This document shows positions 1 through 6,293 of a stretch of DNA of 7,197 bases, one piece after another. The notes below the pieces were generated by a model. It saw only the letters and a list, made by a program, of their open reading frames with translations. It was not told the DNA's origin and ran no database searches. Positions within the stretch are counted from its first letter, which is position 1. Each line of letters starts with the position of its first letter. A program made the translations under genes and the position numbers. This DNA is from Candidatus Aminicenantota bacterium (GTDB lineage Bacteria; Acidobacteriota; Aminicenantia; UBA2199): assembly GCA_023136725.1 (NCBI GenBank), contig JAGLQR010000083.1, forward strand, positions 1-7,197. The letters are read 5' to 3'.

Positions 1-62
1 GCATACCGGACACTCTCCTCAATAGCTTTATTTGCTTTTAATGTGAATTTATCCATGTTCAT
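1..62 (-). CDS. clpB: ClpB-like chaperone, N-terminal fragment (gene continues past the left edge)
   Basis: Only about 20 codons are visible. The protein begins MNMDKFTLKANKAIEE, followed by SVRY. This matches the usual start of ClpB disaggregases (pattern M-N-x-x-x-F-T-x-K-x-x-x-A-I), the first helix of the Clp N-domain. ClpB is a cytoplasmic AAA+ ATPase that, with DnaK, resolubilises heat-aggregated proteins. The start at 62 is chosen because AGGAG lies 5 nt before it; a second in-frame ATG at 56 is possible. The gene is divergent from the aldolase-like gene at 187. I see no CIRCE-type inverted repeat upstream. So short a piece cannot prove the family, and another Clp ATPase is the main alternative. 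Confidence 0.6.
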   Translation of the reverse strand, partial: MNMDKFTLKANKAIEESVRY

Positions 63-114
63 AATAACTCCTGTACTTCCCTATAAATTTATCCGATCTT
101 TATTAAATATTATG

Positions 115-143
115 TTGATATTATATTACTTTTCGCCAATAAT
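115..143 (+). promoter_or_regulatory. Candidate sigma70-like promoter for the aldolase-like gene
   Basis: TTGATA (115-120) and AATAAT (138-143) are separated by 17 nt and match the consensus at 5 of 6 positions each. Transcription would start near 150, leaving a leader of about 37 nt. A second possible -10 box, TATACT, lies at 149-154 without a convincing -35 partner. AT-richness lowers the certainty. Confidence 0.3.
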
Positions 144-147
144 TCAA
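120..147 (-). promoter_or_regulatory. Candidate sigma70-like promoter for the clpB-like gene
   Basis: Read on the minus strand, TTGAAT (147-142) is followed after 16 nt by a perfect TATAAT (125-120). This would start transcription near 113 and give a leader of about 50 nt. The region is AT-rich, so a chance match is possible. No heat-shock operator is visible. The element overlaps the opposing candidate promoter at 115-143. Confidence 0.4.
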
Positions 148-186
148 TTATACTTATCCATGACCTCAGAGAGGTAAATTGCAATA

Positions 187-1248
187 ATGAATGACAAAAC
201 CGGTTCTGATAAATTTGACCACCTTCACCTGCAAAGGCTACTGAAAAGAGGACTGACTTTCATCCCACCCGTTAATATCATCAGGGAGACTGGAAAGGAA
301 CATACCGGAAAAAATATATTTGAATTCACATTGGCTGAACCATATTCAACAATTTCCAGATATTTCCTGGAAATGAAATATGAGGAAATAATACCAGTTG
401 ACTCAGAGTCTGGGCTATTCCTCCCCAGGATACCTGTTTCACCAAGAACAGGATCGGACGAGCTGATTAAGATCGTTGATAAAGCAGGAGCGGTTATCCC
501 TTCGGATGGACATATTATAACAGGAAGTAGTGAAGGGCCGGAATCCCTGTTCACCCTTTTCAGCATCGCATGTTTTTCACTCTTTGTAAAATTTTTTCAT
601 ACCATCCTCCGGAGAAAAAGTGCCGGTGATATCACAGTCCGGGATTATGATTATCTTGATCTTGTCAGAACTTATGAACACAAATATACTCCTGCTCCCG
701 GAGAAACCCTGATCATAAACAAAAAAAACATCCCATTAATGATAATGTCAGCCGGCAGGTCTATGGTCTCAAGAAAATTGGTTGATTCAATATTCGGGAA
801 TATATCTCGTAGAGAGGGGAACTATGTTTATATAAGCGAATCAGGTTCTTTCCTTGATGATCTTAATGACCGAATAGTTAAACTACCTTTGATCGGAAGT
901 GTAAAATCTACCCTCCAGCCCTCAAGTGAACTTGAAGTTCACAGAAATATTTATAAGGCAACTGAAGACAAAACTGTCATTCACGGACATCCATTGTTCA
1001 CTGTAATCCTTTCACTGGACAGCCAGACAATAGATAGTCCGGTCATAGGAGAAATTCCGGTAGTATCAGCTGAGAGTGGTTCCGGCCTTGAATACTTAGT
1101 GCCGGAAATGATCCGTAGGAACGGAAATGTTGTAGCAAAGGGACACGGGATATTCTGTTCCGGAAATGATGATTTCGATCAATCTTTAAACAGAATGGCA
1201 GAAATTGAAAACTGTTGCAGAGAAGAATATTTTAAAAGGCTACTTTGA
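187..1248 (+). CDS. Class II aldolase/adducin-like protein with an extra degenerate N-terminal aldolase-like half
   Basis: This is a 353-residue protein. Residues about 178-353 form a recognisable class II aldolase domain. It has G204-N-I-S207 (phosphate-binding GNxS motif), S246-S-E248 (position of the catalytic acid, Glu73 in FucA), H266-G-H268 (zinc ligands) and G319-H320-G321 (third zinc His). A metal-dependent cytoplasmic aldolase acting on a sugar phosphate or similar substrate is therefore plausible; the substrate is unknown. Usual family members are about 200-230 residues, so about 170 residues are extra. Within them, residues 82-141 align with 290-353 (IPV, GS, GH, SL in the same order), and L49-A-E-P52 occupies the HGHP position with both zinc histidines lost. 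The start at 187 has AGAGG about 12 nt upstream, rather far. The gene ends directly against nfu. There is no sign of a frameshift. Confidence 0.75.
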   Translation: MNDKTGSDKFDHLHLQRLLKRGLTFIPPVNIIRETGKEHTGKNIFEFTLAEPYSTISRYFLEMKYEEIIPVDSESGLFLPRIPVSPRTGSDELIKIVDKAGAVIPSDGHIITGSSEGPESLFTLFSIACFSLFVKFFHTILRRKSAGDITVRDYDYLDLVRTYEHKYTPAPGETLIINKKNIPLMIMSAGRSMVSRKLVDSIFGNISRREGNYVYISESGSFLDDLNDRIVKLPLIGSVKSTLQPSSELEVHRNIYKATEDKTVIHGHPLFTVILSLDSQTIDSPVIGEIPVVSAESGSGLEYLVPEMIRRNGNVVAKGHGIFCSGNDDFDQSLNRMAEIENCCREEYFKRLL

Positions 1249-1479
1249 TCAGGCCAGTCTCACTTCATTGATCTCGGGGATCTCAGCTCTGATAGTCTGC
1301 TCAACATAACCTTTTATCGTCATTGTGCTCATCGGGCAGCCGTTGCAGGCTCCGGTCAAATTAACAAGGACAACGCCTTCATCTTCAAGTACATCAACGA
1401 GTTCGATCCCGCCGCCATCCGCCTGAAGAGCAGGTCTTACTTTCTCTATTATATTTTCTACTTTTTCTTTTAATGTCAT
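1249..1479 (-). CDS. Stand-alone NifU C-terminal (Nfu) domain iron-sulfur carrier
   Basis: The whole 76-residue protein is one Nfu domain. It shows R15-P-A-L-Q-A-D-G-G-G early on and the cluster-binding G43-A-C45-N-G-C48-P motif, followed by STMTIKGYVE. Such proteins dimerise and hold a bridging 4Fe-4S (or 2Fe-2S) cluster through the two CxxC pairs, passing it to apo-enzymes in the cytoplasm. AGGAG sits 6 nt before the ATG and directly after the nadA stop, with only 14 nt between the two genes, so the pair is very probably co-transcribed. NadA needs a 4Fe-4S cluster, and a role for this protein in maturing it is a reasonable inference. The length is typical for single-domain members. The family call is secure; the client protein is inferred. 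Confidence 0.93.
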   Translation of the reverse strand: MTLKEKVENIIEKVRPALQADGGGIELVDVLEDEGVVLVNLTGACNGCPMSTMTIKGYVEQTIRAEIPEINEVRLA

Positions 1480-1493
1480 TTCATTCTCCTGAA

Positions 1494-2399
1494 CTATACA
1501 TATTTTAACATTTCATTCAAAGATCTCAAAGCTTTTTTTGAGATCTCTTCATCTATTTCTATCTCATACCTGTCATGTACCAGGGAGAGATATATATCTT
1601 TAAGAGTGGTCCGTTTCATGTTCTGGCATACCTTTGGCCTCAATGCAGGATAGAATTTCTTCCCAGGGTTCTCACGCCTCATCCTGTCAAGAAGGCCTTC
1701 CTCAGTTGCTACTATAAACTCCCCGGCAGGAGAAGCTGATGCATATCTCAATATCCCGCTCGTAGATAAAACTTCATCGGCTAGCTCTATGATTTCACTT
1801 CTCACCTCCGGATGGACAATTATTTTTGCATTCGGGTAGAGTTTTTTCATTTCTATAATTTCATCTTTCTTAATCCTGTTGTGAACATAACAATAACCTT
1901 CGAAAAGGATTATTTTCTTGTCAGGTACTATTGACTGGACATAACTACCGAGGTTACGATCGGGGACAAAAATGATCTCATCTGTGTCTATATTTGCAAC
2001 AATTTTTGCTGCATTCGAGGATGTGCAGCAGGCATCACTCTCAGCTTTTATATCTGCACCTGAATTTACATAAGTCACAACTTTTGCTTTAGGATGTTGC
2101 TCCTTCAGATACCTCAATTCATCTGCTGTGAGCATATCTGCCATGGGACATCCGGCATCAAGTCTGGGCAGTAAAACTTTTTTTTCCGGAGAAAGAATCT
2201 TTGCCGTCTCTGCCATGAATTTAACTCCGGCAAAAACTATCACACTATTCTTGACATCCGCAGCCAGCCTGCTGAGTTCCAGTGAATCTCCAAGATGATC
2301 CGCTATCAATTGAACTTCACTCACCTGATAGTTGTGAGCAAGTAAAACTGCATCCTTTTCCACTAATAATTTCTTTATCTGTATAGTTAGATCATCCAT
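1494..2399 (-). CDS. nadA: Quinolinate synthase NadA
   Basis: NadA condenses iminoaspartate with dihydroxyacetone phosphate to quinolinate in de novo NAD synthesis, using a 4Fe-4S cluster with three cysteine ligands. At 301 residues this is the short form without the E. coli-type extension. The expected ligands are present at C84 (GCPMAD), C170 (GYCYVH) and C258 (KVCQNMK), close to positions 83, 170 and 256 of the Thermotoga maritima enzyme. Other family marks are A21-H-N-Y-Q, T126-S-S-N-A, H196-P-E198 and S212-T-S-G. The three homologous subdomains appear intact. The ATG is preceded by AAGGTGG at 4 nt spacing. It heads a unit with the Nfu gene. NadB and NadC are not in the window. C124-C125 are additional cysteines not expected to bind the cluster. 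Confidence 0.97.
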   Translation of the reverse strand: MDDLTIQIKKLLVEKDAVLLAHNYQVSEVQLIADHLGDSLELSRLAADVKNSVIVFAGVKFMAETAKILSPEKKVLLPRLDAGCPMADMLTADELRYLKEQHPKAKVVTYVNSGADIKAESDACCTSSNAAKIVANIDTDEIIFVPDRNLGSYVQSIVPDKKIILFEGYCYVHNRIKKDEIIEMKKLYPNAKIIVHPEVRSEIIELADEVLSTSGILRYASASPAGEFIVATEEGLLDRMRRENPGKKFYPALRPKVCQNMKRTTLKDIYLSLVHDRYEIEIDEEISKKALRSLNEMLKYV

Positions 2400-2415
2400 T
2401 TATCCACCTTCGCCC

Positions 2416-2444
2416 ATTTTAGTACAGATTCCCGAATGCGTCAA
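2416..2444 (-). promoter_or_regulatory. nadA: Sigma70-like promoter for nadA-nfu
   Basis: On the minus strand TTGACG (2444-2439) and TAAAAT (2421-2416) are separated by exactly 17 nt; each matches the consensus at 5 of 6 positions. The predicted start near 2409 gives a leader of only about 10 nt, which would place the AAGGTGG ribosome site at the very 5' end of the message. That tight geometry is the main doubt. No operator-like palindrome of a known NAD regulator is evident here. Confidence 0.45.
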
Positions 2445-2510
2445 ACCTCGTCCCCAAAGGGAAAGACCGGGTACTCACCCCACATCCGTCAGCATAACTG
2501 CTCTACATGC

Positions 2511-2570
2511 GGTCACTTCGACAAGCTCAGTGACCAACTTCTTGTCGGTGGCTGAGCTTGTCGAAGCCAC
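2511..2570. repeat. REP-like pair of inverted hairpin units
   Basis: Two palindromic units lie head to head downstream of the esterase stop. Unit A (2511-2535) has 7-bp arms GGTCACT/AGTGACC around the 11-nt loop TCGACAAGCTC. Unit B (2548-2570) has 6-bp arms GTGGCT/AGCCAC around GAGCTTGTCGA, the exact reverse complement of loop A. The two units share the 14-mer TTCGACAAGCTCAG in opposite orientation (2517-2530 and 2552-2565), with 21 nt between. The stems differ in sequence yet each pairs with itself, as in REP-type elements. From general experience this motif recurs in many environmental genomes; copy number here cannot be judged. No RAYT transposase gene is nearby. It could also slow or stop transcription leaving the esterase gene, although no T-tract follows. 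Confidence 0.75.
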
Positions 2571-2585
2571 TCACCCCCCGGGGTT

Positions 2586-3566
2586 TTATAAATTATAGAA
2601 AAAGTCCAGAATAATATCAGTGGCAGTGCTATCTCCGATTTGCATCGGCCAATCATGGGCAAGATCACGAATTGTATACAAAATAATAATTTTCCCATTT
2701 CTTATTAACGGAGTGTACACATCTCTCGTATATTCTTTATATTGTCCGGTTTCAATGATCGAGTTGGGATCACAAACATTATGAGTAACCCAGAATGATA
2801 CCGCAGCACTGACCGGCAGATCACTTCGTCCATTAGCGGCTACAATATTTCCTCCATAATAGGGGACTTCCTGGTCCTGAAGTCCATGAACAATCAACAC
2901 GGGGACTGGCTGTGATGGTATTGGAATAGTACATACTTCATGATTTTCTGAAAACCTGCCTCCAATAGCTCCCGCCAGAGAAGATATCGCTGCAAGTTTT
3001 TCCGGAATTTCCGCTGCAAGCCGATATGCCATCATCCCACCATTAGAAAATCCCAACACAAATATGCGACTGGGATCCAGGTGCAATTCCACAGTGAGAG
3101 TTTCAATTAAGTGTTTTATAAAACCCACATCATCAATATTGTCGATCCATGCAGAGCCACAGCAGTGTGCAGCATTCCAGTGGAAAGAACGAGTCTCAGA
3201 ATCTCCGGTCCCTTCGGGGTAAACCATTATGAAGCCTTTGTTATCTCCTTTTTTATTTAATGCTAATTCGGGATTGCACCTTAGGGAATCGCCATTCCCA
3301 GTTGCGCCATGAAGTGCAATGACCAGGGGGGCGGGGATAGAGGAATCAGATTCAGGAGGAACATGCAGAAAATAACTGCGATTAAGGCCATTGTAAGATA
3401 GTGTGCGCCGGAAATCTCCAGCCTCTCGGTTAGCAATAGACGGATCGTTTCTTTCATCAGGATAATCGCTTACACTACATCCTGACAGGAACAGAACCAA
3501 CAGCACAGCGAGTGCTTTCCCACCATGAACACATTTCCTTATCACAATAATATTTTCCTCTCTCAT
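2586..3566 (-). CDS. Secreted lipoprotein esterase of the LpqC / PHB-depolymerase-like (feruloyl esterase) family
   Basis: This is an alpha/beta hydrolase of 326 residues with a lipoprotein signal: the hydrophobic stretch A18-L27 ends in L27-S-G-C30, and C30 would be lipidated. The visible catalytic set is H86-G87 (oxyanion region), nucleophile S174 in G172-F-S-N-G176, D231 in HGLQDQEVPY and H304 in LAHDWP. The W130-to-D146 stretch with C135-C136-G and DDVGFI is a family signature. The expected role is hydrolysis of an ester bond in a polyester, acylated polysaccharide or similar substrate at the cell surface; the actual substrate is unknown. There is no substrate-binding extra domain. Start choice is uncertain: ATG 3566 has no ribosome site, whereas in-frame GTG 3545 has GAGAGG 11 nt before it and would leave a compact 22-residue signal peptide. 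The gene diverges from the propeller gene at 3600. Confidence 0.88.
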   Translation of the reverse strand: MREENIIVIRKCVHGGKALAVLLVLFLSGCSVSDYPDERNDPSIANREAGDFRRTLSYNGLNRSYFLHVPPESDSSIPAPLVIALHGATGNGDSLRCNPELALNKKGDNKGFIMVYPEGTGDSETRSFHWNAAHCCGSAWIDNIDDVGFIKHLIETLTVELHLDPSRIFVLGFSNGGMMAYRLAAEIPEKLAAISSLAGAIGGRFSENHEVCTIPIPSQPVPVLIVHGLQDQEVPYYGGNIVAANGRSDLPVSAAVSFWVTHNVCDPNSIIETGQYKEYTRDVYTPLIRNGKIIILYTIRDLAHDWPMQIGDSTATDIILDFFYNL

Positions 3567-3599
3567 TTATGATATGATATTTTTACCGGGAGGGGAAAT
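3546..3599. promoter_or_regulatory. Compact divergent control region between the esterase and propeller genes
   Basis: The gap between the two divergent genes is 33 nt from the outer ATG of the esterase, or 54 nt from its GTG alternative. It holds two overlapping TATGAT boxes (3568-3573 and 3573-3578) that could serve as -10 elements for the plus strand. Their complement TATCAT could serve the minus strand. I find no good -35 partner on either side. The ribosome site GGGAGGGG (3588-3595) of the propeller gene ends 4 nt before its ATG. Promoters for both genes must lie here or inside the neighbouring coding sequence. Confidence 0.3.
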
Positions 3600-6281
3600 A
3601 TGAGCAGAAAATCTGTTTTTCTAATAGCAATTCTTATTGTTTTTTTAATGCCTTTGCAAAACTTTTCAGATGTAACTGATGAAAATGGATCAGGATTATT
3701 CAGTGAGTTCATATTCAGGAATCTCGGGCCTTTTCGGGCCGGTTCCTGGATCTCAGATATTGCAGTTCCCGTAAATCCCAAGAAAGAGGACAGGTTTACA
3801 TTCTACGTTGCCGCAAGGAATGGTGGAGTATGGAAAACAGTGAACAATGGTACAACTTTCTTCCCGATCTTTGATAACTATGAAGTTAATTCGATCGGTT
3901 CTGTCGAAGTAGCACCCTCAGACAGCAGTATAATCTGGGTAGGAACAGGTGATGATTCCAACGCAAGATCCGCATATTACGGAAATGGTATATACAAATC
4001 TACTGACGGGGGTAAAACCTTCACCAATATGGGTCTGAAAGATTCACATCATATCGGGAAAATAATCATTCACCCTAAAGATCCGGATATCGTCTACGTT
4101 GCAGTTATGGGACATCTCTTCTCATTTAATGAAGAAAGAGGTGTTTTCAAAACAATCGACGGAGGAAAGAACTGGACAAAAATATTGTATATAAATGAAA
4201 GGACAGGCGCAGCTGATATATGTATAAACTCAAAAGATCCGGAAACATTATTTGCTACTTCTTATAATATGCAAAGATACCCCTGGCATTTCGAAGCAGG
4301 AGGGGAGAAAAGCAGGATTTACAGGACCGTAGATGGCGGAAAGAACTGGAAAAAACTCGAGGCCGGTCTTCCGGCTGGAAAACTCGGGAGGATAGGTGTC
4401 GATATCTGCCGTTCTGTTCCGGACACAGTTTATGCGGTTATCCAGAATCTTAATCCTAAACCGGATCTGAATAAGAATTCGGAAGCAAAATTTGATGCTT
4501 TTACCGATCACTCATACGATGAACTCATCGGTGGGGAGGTTTACAGGTCGGATGACAATGGTGAAAACTGGAGAAAAGTAAGCCTTCCGGGGATAGATGT
4601 GAGCGGCAAAGCTGCCTACTCTTTTAATGAGATCAACGTTGATCCCATTGACCCGGAAAATGTTTATATCATTGCAGTACAAATGCTCTATTCCAAAGAC
4701 GGGGGGAAGAGCTGGCCGGGATGGAATAATTGGCAGGAAAGGAAACTATTCAGAAAAAATTTCGGGGATGTAAGGACATTCTGGATAGATCCTGCAGATC
4801 CTGATCATATGATGCTGGGAAGTGACGGAGGTCTTTACTCTTCATGGGACGGAGGAAAAACAACTTTTCATCATTACAACATCCCGATGGGTGAGATTTA
4901 TGATGTTGAGACCGACAATAGCGAGCCTTACAATATTTATGCGGGCCTTCAGGACCATGAAACATGGAAAAGCCCTGTTAACGGATGGTCAGGCTCGATT
5001 GGCCTGGAAGACTGGGTTATCACAGGGATGTGGGATGGAATGTATACTTCAGTTGATCCAGAAGATAACAGATGGCTCTATTTTACAACCCAGTTTGGCA
5101 AGCACCACCGGGTTGACCAATTGAGAGGTGAGAGGTTTGAGATAACGCCTGAGAATATCAAGGACAGGCCACCATACAGATACACATGGACAACTCCTAT
5201 CGTTCTTTCCCCTCACGACAGCAAAGTTGTTTACACTGGAGGCCAAATGCTTCTGCGATCATTGGACAGAGGAATTTCATGGAAGGAGATAAGCCCGGAT
5301 CTAACTCTTAATGACCCGGAAAAAATTGCAGGCAAAGGGCATATTATGTATTGTACGATAACCTCTATCTCAGAATCTCCCTTAAGGAAGGGAATGATCT
5401 GGGTGGGAACAGATGACGGGAGAGTGCATGTAACTGACAATAACGGAATTCACTGGAAGGATAGAACTTCAAATATTGTCAGGGCAGGAGGGCCTGAACA
5501 GAAATGGGTAAGCCGTATTGTATCTTCTTCACATAAACCATATCGGGCATATCTTGTGAAATCGGGATACAGGGAAGACGATTTCAGATCATATATCTAC
5601 AGAACCGACAATCTTGGAAGAACCTGGAAAGACATAAGCGGAGACATCCCTGATTCCCCTGTTTCAGTGATTATTGAAGACAAAGATAACAGATCGCTCT
5701 TATTTGCTGGAACTGATTCCGGGGTCTATTTCACATTTAACGGCGGAAAGAACTGGATCAGATTGAAGAACAATATGCCGCCTGTGCCAGTCAGAGATCT
5801 TCTTATCCAGGAACCGACCGGAGACCTTGTGGTCGGAACTTACGGAAGAGGAGTCTGGGTGACAAACATAGCCCCTTTGAAAGAATTATCGGAGAAAATT
5901 CTGAAAAAGAGCATTCATCTGTTCAATATAAAATCGAGGCCGTTGATGATATCTTCCCAGCGAGCCTGGTGGGGTAATTATCACATGACAGGAGATGCCC
6001 ATCTCAGAACGGAAAATGAGAAACCGGGATTGAACATTTACTATTACCTCCGGTCTGACAAGATACCTGCACCTGAATTGATCGTTTCCGACCTCTCCGG
6101 AAAAAAGCTGCAGAATATAAAACTAAAAAAGGGAAAAGGCATCCATATATTGAATTGGAATTCCACGGACAAAAAACCCGGGAGATTCAATTTTACACTT
6201 GTTTCAGCTAAGAAAAAGATAACAAGATCAGGGGTACTTAAGCCTTCAATTCTATGGCCGGTTAAAGAAATTCACAAGTAA
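3600..6281 (+). CDS. Exported Asp-box (BNR) beta-propeller protein, Vps10/sortilin-like, annotated in databases as 'glycosyl hydrolase'
   Basis: This is an 893-residue protein with an N-terminal hydrophobic export segment (about residues 5-19) and no lipobox; the cleavage site is unclear. Eleven Asp-box-like turns (S/T-x-D-x-G-x-x-W/F) are visible near residues 80, 134, 185, 243, 317, 365, 415, 554, 612, 669 and 712. Examples are STDGGKTF and TVDGGKNW. The last canonical blade ends with V745-G-T-Y-G-R-G-V-W. This pattern indicates one or two large beta-propellers of the Vps10/sortilin type, a family common in Acidobacteriota and relatives. Residues about 800-880 (ELIVSDLSGKKLQ, then LNWNS and PGRFNFTLVSA) resemble the FlgD-like Ig domain common at the C-terminus of these proteins. 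Sialidase catalytic residues are not recognisable, so 'hydrolase' is not supported; binding or scaffolding is as likely. GGGAGGGG precedes the ATG. Confidence 0.88.
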   Translation: MSRKSVFLIAILIVFLMPLQNFSDVTDENGSGLFSEFIFRNLGPFRAGSWISDIAVPVNPKKEDRFTFYVAARNGGVWKTVNNGTTFFPIFDNYEVNSIGSVEVAPSDSSIIWVGTGDDSNARSAYYGNGIYKSTDGGKTFTNMGLKDSHHIGKIIIHPKDPDIVYVAVMGHLFSFNEERGVFKTIDGGKNWTKILYINERTGAADICINSKDPETLFATSYNMQRYPWHFEAGGEKSRIYRTVDGGKNWKKLEAGLPAGKLGRIGVDICRSVPDTVYAVIQNLNPKPDLNKNSEAKFDAFTDHSYDELIGGEVYRSDDNGENWRKVSLPGIDVSGKAAYSFNEINVDPIDPENVYIIAVQMLYSKDGGKSWPGWNNWQERKLFRKNFGDVRTFWIDPADPDHMMLGSDGGLYSSWDGGKTTFHHYNIPMGEIYDVETDNSEPYNIYAGLQDHETWKSPVNGWSGSIGLEDWVITGMWDGMYTSVDPEDNRWLYFTTQFGKHHRVDQLRGERFEITPENIKDRPPYRYTWTTPIVLSPHDSKVVYTGGQMLLRSLDRGISWKEISPDLTLNDPEKIAGKGHIMYCTITSISESPLRKGMIWVGTDDGRVHVTDNNGIHWKDRTSNIVRAGGPEQKWVSRIVSSSHKPYRAYLVKSGYREDDFRSYIYRTDNLGRTWKDISGDIPDSPVSVIIEDKDNRSLLFAGTDSGVYFTFNGGKNWIRLKNNMPPVPVRDLLIQEPTGDLVVGTYGRGVWVTNIAPLKELSEKILKKSIHLFNIKSRPLMISSQRAWWGNYHMTGDAHLRTENEKPGLNIYYYLRSDKIPAPELIVSDLSGKKLQNIKLKKGKGIHILNWNSTDKKPGRFNFTLVSAKKKITRSGVLKPSILWPVKEIHK

Positions 6282-6293
6282 AACAACTTTTTT

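Noticed and set aside
63..186. Heat-shock operator (CIRCE or sigma32 type) in front of the clpB-like gene
   Set aside because: No TTAGCACTC/GAGTGCTAA-type inverted repeat or CCCCAT-type -10 was found; only an ordinary sigma70-like pair is visible.
225..566. Minus-strand open frame of 113 codons inside the aldolase-like gene
   Set aside because: It is entirely antisense to a gene with recognisable motifs and resembles no known family.
2574..2583. CCCCGGGG palindrome just after the esterase stop as a terminator stem
   Set aside because: It is too short, has no loop when self-paired, and is not followed by a T-tract on the minus strand.
2513..2698. Minus-strand open frame of 61 codons ending WLRQAQPPTRSWSLSLSK
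   Set aside because: Its C-terminal part is just the translation of the REP-like hairpin pair, and the rest overlaps the esterase gene in another frame. It has no independent ribosome site of note.
4822..5124. Plus-strand open frame of 100 codons inside the propeller gene
   Set aside because: It lies in an alternative frame of a gene whose Asp-box repeats establish the true frame. Its low-complexity-free but unrecognisable translation has no support.
4161..5756. Near-identical 15-mers GGCGGAAAGAACTGG (4335-4349, 5742-5756) and GGAGGAAAGAACTGG (4161-4175)
   Set aside because: They encode the repeated Asp-box GGKNW and are explained by protein repeats rather than a DNA element.
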